Origin: an uncultured Actinomycetes bacterium
Lineage (GTDB): Bacteria > Actinomycetota > Acidimicrobiia > Acidimicrobiales > RAAP-2
Direction: 5' to 3'
DNA length: 64,000 nt
Assembly (NCBI GenBank): GCA_903885505.1
Contig: CAISIU010000101.1
Coordinates: 1 to 64,000, forward strand
Positions 47,639 through 56,280 of the stretch are shown here, one piece after another. The translations under genes were made by a program, and so were the position numbers. Below the pieces are notes generated by a model. It ran no database searches. It saw only the letters and a program-made list of their open reading frames with translations, and was not told the origin of the DNA. How positions within the stretch are numbered: position 1 is the stretch's first letter; every line of letters begins with the position of its first letter.

Positions 47639-48861
47639 GTCGCTCCGCCCTTGACTTTCGTCCACTGCGCGAATCGCAGTCGTACCGGCGTCTCTACGCA
47701 TCGGGGTTTGTGACCTCCATCGGATCACAGGCCTCGGCCGTGGCCCTCGCGTGGCAGCTCAAGAATCTCACCCACTCCGCACTCGCTGTGGGTGCGCTGG
47801 GACTGGTCGAAGTGCTCCCACTGATTCTGGCCGGCCTCTATGGCGGCGTGGTGGCCGATCACTTCGACCGAAAGACCATCGTGGTCGCCACCGAAATCCT
47901 CATGTTGCTGATTTCGGCGGGCCTTGCCGTGAACGCCCTCGTGGCGCACCCCATGGCCTGGGTGATTTACGTCGGCGCGCCCCTCGCCATGGTGGGGGCG
48001 GCGCTGCAGAGCCCGAGTTTGGGGGCGCTCAGTCAGCAATATCTCACCCCCGAACTGCAGCGACCGGCGGCCAGCCTGCAGACCTTCATGCGAAGTGCGG
48101 TGTCGCTCATCGGTCCGGCCATTGGCGGACTGTTGGTGGTAAGTACGAACGCCGCGACGGTGTATCTCATCGACGTCGTGACCTTCCTGTGCTCTCTCGT
48201 TTTTCTCGTTCGCATTTCGTCCATGGGCCGCCAGCGCGACGAGGGTCGACCGACCTGGGCGGACTTTCGATTCGGAGCCAGCTACGCCTGGTCGCGTCCC
48301 GACATTCTGGGTAGTTACGTCGTGGACACCGCCGCGATGGTGTTCGCCTACCCCGTGTTGATGCTGCCCTTCGTGGCGGACACTTTTCATTCGCCATCGG
48401 CCTTGGCGCTGATGTATGCGGCAATGCCCGCCGGCGCACTGCTCGCCAGTCTGTCGTCGAATCTCTTTCGACACGTCACCCATTACGGCCGCGCCATCGT
48501 GGTGGCCGCGACGGCCTGGGGCCTCGGGATTGCCCTTTTCGGGGCCGTGCACCAATTGGCGATCGCCGTGGTGGGATTAGTGATTGCCGGTGGTGCCGAT
48601 GGCTACAGCGGGATCTACCGAATGTCGCTGTGGAACGAAACCATCCCGAATGATGTTCGCGGCCGCATGGGGGGCATCGAAGTTCTTAGCTATTCCGTCG
48701 GTCCGACCATGGGTCAATTCCGCGGTGGCTGGTCCATCTCGCGCTGGGGTGTGCGCACCGCCATGGCCGGCGGTGGTCTGGTCTCGGCGCTGCTCACGGG
48801 AGCGACGCCACTGGCCTTCCGGTCGCTGTGGAAGTTCGAATCCACGGTCACTAACTCCTAA
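47635..48861 (+). CDS. MFS transporter (enterobactin exporter EntS-like)
   Basis: SYRRLYASGFVTSIGSQASAVALAWQL...LPLILAGLYGGVVADHFDRKTIVVATEI. Confidence 0.9.
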   Translation: MSRSALDFRPLRESQSYRRLYASGFVTSIGSQASAVALAWQLKNLTHSALAVGALGLVEVLPLILAGLYGGVVADHFDRKTIVVATEILMLLISAGLAVNALVAHPMAWVIYVGAPLAMVGAALQSPSLGALSQQYLTPELQRPAASLQTFMRSAVSLIGPAIGGLLVVSTNAATVYLIDVVTFLCSLVFLVRISSMGRQRDEGRPTWADFRFGASYAWSRPDILGSYVVDTAAMVFAYPVLMLPFVADTFHSPSALALMYAAMPAGALLASLSSNLFRHVTHYGRAIVVAATAWGLGIALFGAVHQLAIAVVGLVIAGGADGYSGIYRMSLWNETIPNDVRGRMGGIEVLSYSVGPTMGQFRGGWSISRWGVRTAMAGGGLVSALLTGATPLAFRSLWKFESTVTNS

Positions 48862-48870
48862 CCTGCAGCA

Positions 48871-50055
48871 ATGGCTGAGACCGCACTACTCGTCACCGTG
48901 AGTGGACCCGACCGTCCCGGTATCGCGACGGCCGTGTTTGGTGCGCTCGCCGAATTCGAACCCAGCCTCGCCATTACTGATGTCGGCCAGGTGACCATCC
49001 ACGGTCATCTCGTGCTCTGTGTCGAAGTCACCATCGACAGTGCTACGGCGCCGGAAGTATTGCGCCGCCGAATTCTCGACCGGGGAGTCGGCGACGACAA
49101 CGTCTCGGTCACCGTGACGCACGTCTCGGGTGAGGACACCTTGGCCGACCGCACCAAGCGCCTCATGGTGACCTTGGTGGCCCCCGCGATTTCCAGTGAC
49201 GCGCTCAGCGAAGTCTTCGCCGCGATGGCGCGAAGTGGCGCGACGTGTGAACGCATTGTTCACCTCGCGAGCTACCCGGTCGATTGCTACGAACTCGTGG
49301 TGCGCACCATGCGACGCCAGGAACTGCGCGAAGAGCTCACCCGCGTCGCCCTGGCCGCGGGACTTGACGTGGCGGTGCAGCGTGCTGGGCTTCACCGTCG
49401 CGCCAAGCACCTGGTCGTCGTCGATGCGGACTCGACCTTGCTGCAAGAAGAAGTGATTGACCTCCTGGCCGCGAAAGCCGGCGTGGCGGAACAGGTCAGC
49501 GACATCACGCACCGCGCCATGATCGGCGAGTTGGGATTCGGCGAGGCACTGCGCGAACGCGTGGCACTTCTCAAGGGTCTTCCCGAGAGCATCTTTGATG
49601 AGGTGCGCCGCGAAGTCACCTTGACGCCCGGAGCCCAGACTTTCTTGCGTACCTTGAAGCGCCTCGGTTACGTGACCGCGGTGGTCTCGGGCGGCTTTGA
49701 AGAAATTCTGGCGCCGCTCGTCGCGGAGCTGGGCGTTGATCATTTGGCCGCGAACAGCCTGGTTGTGCGCGACGGCTTTCTCACCGGCGAGGTGGCCTCG
49801 GCCGCGGTCGACCGTGAAGGCAAGGCCGCGGCTCTCGAGCGCTTGGCGCGTGAGGTGGGTGTCCCGCTTGAGCAGACGGTGGCCATTGGCGACGGCGCCA
49901 ATGACATTGACATGTTGGCCCTGGCGGGCCTGGGGATTGCCTTTAACGCCAAGGCGGTGGTGCGCGAGCACGCGGACGCCACTTTGAACGTCCCCTACCT
50001 CGACGCCGCCCTTAATTTCATGGGTATCAGCCGCGACGAAATCGACGCCGGTTAG
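48871..50055 (+). CDS. serB: phosphoserine phosphatase with N-terminal ACT-type region
   Basis: VTVSGPDRPGIATAVFGALAEF; VVDADSTLLQEEVIDLLA; VAIGDGANDIDMLALAGLGIAFNAK. Confidence 0.95.
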   Translation: MAETALLVTVSGPDRPGIATAVFGALAEFEPSLAITDVGQVTIHGHLVLCVEVTIDSATAPEVLRRRILDRGVGDDNVSVTVTHVSGEDTLADRTKRLMVTLVAPAISSDALSEVFAAMARSGATCERIVHLASYPVDCYELVVRTMRRQELREELTRVALAAGLDVAVQRAGLHRRAKHLVVVDADSTLLQEEVIDLLAAKAGVAEQVSDITHRAMIGELGFGEALRERVALLKGLPESIFDEVRREVTLTPGAQTFLRTLKRLGYVTAVVSGGFEEILAPLVAELGVDHLAANSLVVRDGFLTGEVASAAVDREGKAAALERLAREVGVPLEQTVAIGDGANDIDMLALAGLGIAFNAKAVVREHADATLNVPYLDAALNFMGISRDEIDAG

Positions 50056-50085
50056 GACTTTTGCCTTCTCGCACACTCCCTCGAC

Positions 50086-50114
50086 GTGAGACAGTTTGAC
50101 TGTTAGTGTCTCAC
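50086..50114. promoter_or_regulatory. predicted palindromic operator upstream of ferredoxin-P450 operon
   Basis: GTGAGACA-N13-TGTCTCAC with nested ACAGT-TTG-ACTGT. Confidence 0.6.
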
Positions 50115-50136
50115 CAACGAACCAAGGGGGGTCCTC

Positions 50137-50337
50137 GTGAAGGTAACTATCGACGCGGCGCGATGCCAAGGTCAAGGTCGCTGCTTCGGCATTGCGCCCG
50201 AGATTTTTGACTTCGACGATCTCGGAAATGGTGTGGTCATTGGTGACGGCATCGTGGACGACGAGGAACTCAAGGCCAAGGCGCGTCTCGCGCAAGCCAA
50301 CTGCCCCGAGCACGCCATCAACATTGAGGGGAACTAA
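50137..50337 (+). CDS. small P450-associated ferredoxin (3Fe-4S type)
   Basis: KVTIDAARCQGQGRCFGIAPEIFDFDD...ANCPEHAI. Confidence 0.92.
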   Translation: MKVTIDAARCQGQGRCFGIAPEIFDFDDLGNGVVIGDGIVDDEELKAKARLAQANCPEHAINIEGN

Positions 50338-51548
50338 TGACCATCAAGCCGCCCGTTGACGATTTCGCCACTGACTGGGACCACACGGACCCGCAGTGGG
50401 TCGCGAACCCCTATCCGATTTGGGAAGACCTTCGTGGTCGTTGCCCCGTGGCGCACACTGACCGCTACGGCGGCGGTTGGTTCCCCTCCACCTACGAAGG
50501 TGTCGCGGCCGTGGCCAACGACACCGAGAACTTCACCAGTCGCACCGTGGTCATCGGCAACGGCCGACCCGGCGAGGACGCCCCGCCGGCCCCGATTGGT
50601 GTGGCTCCGCCGATTAGCTCGGACCCGCCCTTTCACCAAATCGCTCGTCGCCTCATCCTGCCGGCCTTCGCACCCGGCCCGGTGAACGCCCTCGAGCCGC
50701 AGATTCGCGAACTGTGTAACCACCTCCTCGACGAGATGGGTGCCGGTCCGAACATCAATGCCGGTGACGACTTCGCGGCGCACATCCCCGTGTGGGTGAT
50801 CGCCAAGATGCTGGGCTTCCCGGACGACGACCGCGACCTCTTCCGCGAATTCGTGCACATCGTGCTCGAAGGCGTCGACGAGCCGCAGGAGCAGCGCATT
50901 GTGTCCTTCCAGCCGGTGCTCGAGTACATCGAACGTCAGATCGAGGACCACGTCGCTAACCCGCGTGACGACCTCACGAGCTACATGCTGAACGTGGAGC
51001 TGCCGAACGGCGAGAAGTTGCTGCCCGAGCACATCTTCGGCACCATCATCTTGACGCTGATTGCGGGTATCGACACCACCTGGTCGGCGATCAGCTCGTC
51101 CATCTGGCACCTCGCCTCGCACCCGGCCGACCTTGAGCGTCTCGTGAACGAGCCCGAACTCATGCCGCTAGCGGTGGAGGAGTTCCTCCGCTTCTACGCC
51201 CCGGTCTCGATGGCCCGCTTGGTCAAGGAAGACATGGACTACCTCGGTTGTCCGATGAAGAAGGACGACTGGATTCTGCTCGGCTTCCCCGCCGCGAACC
51301 GCGACCCGGCCGTCTTTGAGAATGCCGACCAGTTCATCGTTGACCGCGAGGTCAACCGTCACGTGACCTTCGGCCTCGGCATTCACCGCTGCGCCGGATC
51401 GAACTTGGCGCGCCTGGAACTGCGCGTCGCGCTGGAAGAGTTCATCAAGCGCTTCCCGAAGTTTGAGCTGTCAGACCCCGCCGCCGTGACCTTCTCGCAG
51501 GGTCAGGTGCGCGGCGCGCGCTTCTTGCCGCTGACCGTTCTGAACTAG
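50337..51548 (+). CDS. cytochrome P450
   Basis: ILTLIAGIDTTWSAISSS I-helix; FGLGIHRCAGSNLARLELR heme-binding motif. Confidence 0.96.
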   Translation: MTIKPPVDDFATDWDHTDPQWVANPYPIWEDLRGRCPVAHTDRYGGGWFPSTYEGVAAVANDTENFTSRTVVIGNGRPGEDAPPAPIGVAPPISSDPPFHQIARRLILPAFAPGPVNALEPQIRELCNHLLDEMGAGPNINAGDDFAAHIPVWVIAKMLGFPDDDRDLFREFVHIVLEGVDEPQEQRIVSFQPVLEYIERQIEDHVANPRDDLTSYMLNVELPNGEKLLPEHIFGTIILTLIAGIDTTWSAISSSIWHLASHPADLERLVNEPELMPLAVEEFLRFYAPVSMARLVKEDMDYLGCPMKKDDWILLGFPAANRDPAVFENADQFIVDREVNRHVTFGLGIHRCAGSNLARLELRVALEEFIKRFPKFELSDPAAVTFSQGQVRGARFLPLTVLN

Positions 51549-53017
51549 TTCGACAACAGGCCCTGGGTGGCGTTGGCCGTGAGCCGCGCCATCCAGGCCT
51601 CAATGTCCGCCACCGTGCGCGGCAGGCCCGCCGACAGGTTCACCGGACCATTCTCGGTCACCAAGATGTCGTCTTCGATGCGCACCCCGATGCCGCGAAG
51701 TTCTTCGGGCACAGTGAGGTCGTTGATCTGGAAGTAGAGGCCCGGCTCGACGGTGAGCACGTAGCCCGCCTTAAGCTCGCCCATGTACATCTCGTTGCGG
51801 CTCTGAGCGCAGTCGTGCACGTCGATACCCAGCATGTGGCTGGTGCCGTGCAGGGTGTAGCGACGGTGCAGTTGACGATCGGGTCGAAGCGCCGTCTCGG
51901 CATCTTCATTGATGATGCCGAGTTCATTCAGGCCCCGCGCTAACACCGCCATGGCGGCCTTGTGCGGGTCGCCGAAGGACGCACCCACCACGCAGGCGGC
52001 AATGCCGGCCTCTTGCGCCTCGAGCACGAGCTCGTAGAGGCGACGCTGGGTGGCGGTGAACTTTCCGTTAATCGGCAAAGTACGCGTCACGTCAGCGGTG
52101 TAGAGGGTGTGCCACTCGACACCGGCATCGAGGAGCAGCATCTCGCCATCCTTGATCTCGCCGTCATTTCGAGTCCAGTGAAGGACGGTGGCGTGCGAAC
52201 CGGAAGCGGCAATGGTGTTGTAACCAATGTCATTGCCCTCCACGCGGGCACGCAGATTGAAGATGCCCTCAACCACGCGCTCGTTTCGACCCATCGCGGT
52301 CGGTAGGGCGCGCACGACGTCTTCGAAGCCGCGCACCGTGGAGTTAATAGCTTCCTGCAGCTGAGTGATTTCGTAGTCGCTCTTCACGAGGCGCTGTTCG
52401 GCCAAGAAGGTGTGTAGCGCCGAGTCGGTGTCACTGGCGGCCACGGTGGCATCGAGATGCGCGTCATAGCCACGAACAAGGGCGACGGAGGACTGTTGCG
52501 CCAAGAAGGCATCGAGCTGGTCAAGGGGTGCGGTGTTGATCGCGTAGTACGACGCCGCTTCCACGGTGCCGCGTCGCGCCCCTACCCATACCTCGCCGTG
52601 AGTGCCGTTGGTGAAGAACTCGTGCGTGGACGCGTCGCGGCGCTCGGGAATGAACAAGGTGGACGATGATCCGTTGATCACGAGAACCGCGTCCGGCTCG
52701 CTGCATCCAGTGAGGTAGAAGAACTCGGTGCCGGGTCGGAAGTTGTATTCCGTGTCATGGGTGCGGCTCTTGAGGCCACCGGAGGGGATGACGAGGGTCT
52801 GGCCCGGAAACTCGGCGCCGACGGCATCACGACGGGGGCCACAGTGGGTGGCCATCTCGAGCACGCCTCCGCCAAAGTCCACCGGGGCCCAGTTGTTCGT
52901 CATCTGGTCGACGAGGACGCGTGGCACCGGCGGGCGGTGAGCGGAGACCCACACCCAGTGGTCGCTAATGGGGTTCTCCGCGGAAACGTCGGGCTCAGGA
53001 AGTTGGTCGGTTGCCAT
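51545..53017 (-). CDS. pepP: Xaa-Pro aminopeptidase (M24B, aminopeptidase P)
   Basis: LLLDAGVEWHTLYTADVTRTLPINGKFTATQR, HGTSHMLGIDVHD, VLTVEPGLYF; ATG 53017 preferred over track start 53026 (TATCGT-N7). Confidence 0.95.
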   Translation of the reverse strand: MATDQLPEPDVSAENPISDHWVWVSAHRPPVPRVLVDQMTNNWAPVDFGGGVLEMATHCGPRRDAVGAEFPGQTLVIPSGGLKSRTHDTEYNFRPGTEFFYLTGCSEPDAVLVINGSSSTLFIPERRDASTHEFFTNGTHGEVWVGARRGTVEAASYYAINTAPLDQLDAFLAQQSSVALVRGYDAHLDATVAASDTDSALHTFLAEQRLVKSDYEITQLQEAINSTVRGFEDVVRALPTAMGRNERVVEGIFNLRARVEGNDIGYNTIAASGSHATVLHWTRNDGEIKDGEMLLLDAGVEWHTLYTADVTRTLPINGKFTATQRRLYELVLEAQEAGIAACVVGASFGDPHKAAMAVLARGLNELGIINEDAETALRPDRQLHRRYTLHGTSHMLGIDVHDCAQSRNEMYMGELKAGYVLTVEPGLYFQINDLTVPEELRGIGVRIEDDILVTENGPVNLSAGLPRTVADIEAWMARLTANATQGLLSN

Positions 53018-53079
53018 AGGTGACACGATAGTGACTCGTGAAACGGCCTTGAAGCCGAGCGCGCTCTAACCTTCTACGC

Positions 53080-53736
53080 ATGCTGGACATCACACAACAT
53101 GACCAGGTCGCCGTGCTGCGCTGGTGCGATGGAGAAAACCGCATCAATCTCGATTCGTTGGCGGCGCTAAACGGCGCCCTGGACGACTTGTCGCAGACCG
53201 AGGGACCGCTCGCGCTCGTTCTCACCGGTGACGGAAAGTTCTTCTCCAACGGCCTGGACCTCGCTCGATTCGCCACCGACGCGGATCAGTTTGCCGCCAC
53301 GGTGATCGAACTCGACCACTTGTTCGGCCGACTTCTTGACTTTCCGGCGTACGTGGTCGGCGCGCTGAACGGGCACTGTTTCGCGGGGGGCGCCATGATT
53401 TCGTCCACCGTGGACTATCGCATCATGCGCAGTGACCGCGGTTACTGGTGCATGAATGAAGCGGAGTTGTCGTTACCCCTGTCGCCGTCAATGATGGCCG
53501 TCTTGCTCGCTCGTCTGCCGCAGCCCACCGTGCTCGAGGCCATCAACACGGCCCACCGCTACTCGGCCACCGAGGCCCTCGCGGCCGGCATCGTGAATGA
53601 GATTGCTCCCGACGAGGACGTGCTGACGCGCGCCATCGCCAAGGCGGCGGAAGTGGCCACGAAGGATCGCCGCGTGATCGCGAATCACAAGCGCCAAGTC
53701 TTCGGAGAATTGGCCACCCGACTTCGCGCGAGCTAA
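53080..53736 (+). CDS. enoyl-CoA hydratase/isomerase family (ECI-like), paralogue 1
   Basis: FFSNGLDLARFA, GALNGHCFAGGAMISSTVDYRIMRSDRGYWCMNEAEL. Confidence 0.9.
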   Translation: MLDITQHDQVAVLRWCDGENRINLDSLAALNGALDDLSQTEGPLALVLTGDGKFFSNGLDLARFATDADQFAATVIELDHLFGRLLDFPAYVVGALNGHCFAGGAMISSTVDYRIMRSDRGYWCMNEAELSLPLSPSMMAVLLARLPQPTVLEAINTAHRYSATEALAAGIVNEIAPDEDVLTRAIAKAAEVATKDRRVIANHKRQVFGELATRLRAS

Positions 53737-53742
53737 CGCGCC

Positions 53743-54294
53743 ATGGCTCGTTCTCGTCACGACCGCGGCGACCACGTCGCCGAGGACGCATTTCGAGCCT
53801 TTGCCATCACGATGGCACCGACCCTCGCCGGATACTTTCGTCGACGCCTGTACCCACTCTCGGCTGCCGACGTTGACGAGCTCGTCAATGACACCTTGTT
53901 AGTGATTTGGCGTCGGTGGTCAGACGTGCCGGCCGGTGCTGAGGTTCCCTGGTCGCTCGGCGTCGCCCGACACATCTTGGGAAATGCCCGCCGCGGCAAT
54001 CGCCGCCGGGTGGCCATGGAAAGTCGTCTCGCCCCCGATCCGAATGGCCTGGCGGCCGAGGACATCGTGGTGGCCGACGTGGCTCTCTCCGAAGCTCTGG
54101 CTGCCGTGTCGGAGGGGGACCGAGAGATCATCGTCTTATCGGCGTGGGATGGCCTGTCCATTGCGGAGTTGGCTGTCCATTTCGACATTTCGGAGAATGC
54201 CGCCACCGTTCGTCTGAGTCGAGCCCACACTCGGCTGCAAGAAATTCTCGAATCTGCTGAAAGAAGTGGCGATCACCGGACAGGAGAACAGTGA
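53743..54294 (+). CDS. RNA polymerase sigma factor, ECF/sigma-70 family
   Basis: AADVDELVNDTLLVIWRRWSDVPAG region 2; LSAWDGLSIAELAVHFDISENAATVRLSRAHTRLQE region 4 HTH. Confidence 0.93.
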   Translation: MARSRHDRGDHVAEDAFRAFAITMAPTLAGYFRRRLYPLSAADVDELVNDTLLVIWRRWSDVPAGAEVPWSLGVARHILGNARRGNRRRVAMESRLAPDPNGLAAEDIVVADVALSEALAAVSEGDREIIVLSAWDGLSIAELAVHFDISENAATVRLSRAHTRLQEILESAERSGDHRTGEQ

Positions 54295-55535
54295 TGCACG
54301 ATTCTTCCTTTGACGACCTTCCCGCCCGGCTGGCGGCGTCGGACCCGGCTCGCGGGATTACCTATCGTCACGCCAATCTCGCTGCGGCCCTCGATGTCAT
54401 TGTCGCCGACCAACCGGCACCCATTCGTGTGATGCGCTCGTTCCAGCTCAAGATGGCGTCGGCCGCGGCCGCGGCCGTGGTCGTGACGACGAGCGCCATT
54501 GCTGCCCTCTCGGGGGCGGGCAGCACTCTGCCCATCTTGAACTTCGCGGCCGCCACGGCGACCACCCTGTCGGCACCCGGCCTCAAGGTCGGCGCGATGG
54601 CCATCAGTCCCTACGCCTCGTCTAACTACACCTTTACCGCCGGTGCGTCGCTGTCATCCGATGTGCCGTCGGCCTCGGTCTACACCCAGGCATCAGAACC
54701 GTCCGCGGCACACATTCGTGACCTCGCGTCGTACTTCGCCGACCTTGACCACACGACGATCTCGAGCGAGTCCACCAGCGACGCCACCACCACGGTGACG
54801 TACGCGAACGGCGACAGTTTCACCTACAGCGCGTTTGCCGGCTCTCTCCCCACCTTTTCCTTCTCGCCTAATGCCTCCGCAACGGGGGGCATTGCCATCG
54901 CCACCCCGATGGCCAGTGACAGCACGAACACCACTATTCCCACCCCTGTAGACACGCCACCGGTCAGCGTGTATGGCACCCCCACTGACGCCCAGATGTC
55001 GGTCTTGACGAAACTTGACTCGTTGGCGTCGCTGATCGGCACCAATGCACTGCACTTCACCACGGAGAACGCATCGGCATCCGACACGTCGCTGAACGCG
55101 TGGACGCAAGAAACTCTCGACGGACTTCCCGTCTTTTACGCCCAGCTCAATGTGGAGGCGACCAATGGCGTCATCACCTCGGTCTCAGGGTCCGACATGA
55201 CGGGCCTGAGCGCAATCGCCTACCCGCTCCTGAGCGCCGCCGATGACGTCGCGAATGTGGGTTCGTGGAGTCCGGGCTACTCCCTCGGTGCCGGTGGTGC
55301 CGGTGGTGCCTGCGAGGCCTGCATGGGTGGATTAGTAACGACCACCTCGACGGCGCCGACTCGCGTGACCTTAGATTCGGCCACCTTGTGGCTGGTGCCA
55401 CGTACTGCGACGTCAGCGTCCGGCACTGACATCGCCACCTTGCTCCCGGCCTGGGAATACTCGGGCCAAGTGGACACCTGGACGGGCAGCTTCTGGGCCA
55501 TCGCGGTTGATCCGCAGTATCTCGCATCTCACTAA
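54291..55535 (+). CDS. single-TM membrane protein, putative sigma-factor partner with about 340-aa extracytoplasmic domain
   Basis: ATGA-coupled to the ECF sigma gene; about 40-aa cytoplasmic N-terminus, then MASAAAAAVVVTTSAIAAL TM. Confidence 0.7.
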   Translation: MMHDSSFDDLPARLAASDPARGITYRHANLAAALDVIVADQPAPIRVMRSFQLKMASAAAAAVVVTTSAIAALSGAGSTLPILNFAAATATTLSAPGLKVGAMAISPYASSNYTFTAGASLSSDVPSASVYTQASEPSAAHIRDLASYFADLDHTTISSESTSDATTTVTYANGDSFTYSAFAGSLPTFSFSPNASATGGIAIATPMASDSTNTTIPTPVDTPPVSVYGTPTDAQMSVLTKLDSLASLIGTNALHFTTENASASDTSLNAWTQETLDGLPVFYAQLNVEATNGVITSVSGSDMTGLSAIAYPLLSAADDVANVGSWSPGYSLGAGGAGGACEACMGGLVTTTSTAPTRVTLDSATLWLVPRTATSASGTDIATLLPAWEYSGQVDTWTGSFWAIAVDPQYLASH

Positions 55536-55564
55536 GTTTCCCGAGGTCACCTAGTCTCGAGGCC

Positions 55565-56221
55565 ATGACCGTAGATATTTCTCGACACGACTCCGTGGCC
55601 GTCATCACCTGGCGCGACGGAGAGAACCGCATCAATCTCGAATCCCTGGCGGAGTTGCACGCGGCTCTCGACGAGGTGCAGGCCATTGAGGGTCCCCTGT
55701 CGGTGGTCTTTACCGCGGAGGGCAAGTTCTTCTCGAACGGCCTCGACCTCGAAAAGTTGGGTACCGAAGGTCCGGCCTTGGAGGCAATGTTCGTCGAGCT
55801 GGATCGACTGTGTGGACGCCTGCTGACCTTCCCCGCGTACACCATTGGCGCTATTAACGGTCACGCCTTTGCCGGTGGGGCGATTTTGTCGATGACCTTC
55901 GACCACCGCATCATGCGCACCGAGCGCGGCTTTTGGTGCTTGAACGAAGCCGAGATCGGCTTTCCGTTGACCGAGAACTTGTCCAAGGTGATTTTAGCGC
56001 GCCTGCCGCGCCCTCTCGCGCTTCGCGCCATGTTGACGGCTGATCGCTGGAATGCCGACGGCGCAGTGGCGGCGGGACTGGTCGAGCAGATGGTGCCCGA
56101 AGAAGAGTTGCTCTCGGCCGCGATTGCCTGGGGTGAGCACATGGCGACGCGCAGTCGTGCGGTCATCACGGAGCACAAGCGTCTCGTCTACGGCGAGCTC
56201 GCAGCTTCCCTCGGCGCGTAA
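55565..56221 (+). CDS. enoyl-CoA hydratase/isomerase family (ECI-like), paralogue 2
   Basis: KFFSNGLDLEKLG, GHAFAGGAILSMTFDHRIMRTERGFWCLNEAEIGFPL. Confidence 0.92.
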   Translation: MTVDISRHDSVAVITWRDGENRINLESLAELHAALDEVQAIEGPLSVVFTAEGKFFSNGLDLEKLGTEGPALEAMFVELDRLCGRLLTFPAYTIGAINGHAFAGGAILSMTFDHRIMRTERGFWCLNEAEIGFPLTENLSKVILARLPRPLALRAMLTADRWNADGAVAAGLVEQMVPEEELLSAAIAWGEHMATRSRAVITEHKRLVYGELAASLGA

Positions 56222-56231
56222 GGAGTCAATA

Positions 56232-56269
56232 AAAAACCCCCGCCGGCCTTGCGGCCGGCGGGGGTTTTT
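56232..56269. terminator. bidirectional intrinsic terminator
   Basis: aaaaacccccgccggcc-ttgc-ggccggcgggggttttt. Confidence 0.95.
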
Positions 56270-56280
56270 AGTTACTGCGA

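Noticed and set aside
48886-50313. 475-aa ORF antisense to serB
   Set aside because: Lies opposite a clear SerB; low-complexity His/Gly/Arg-rich translation typical of the antisense frame of high-GC genes
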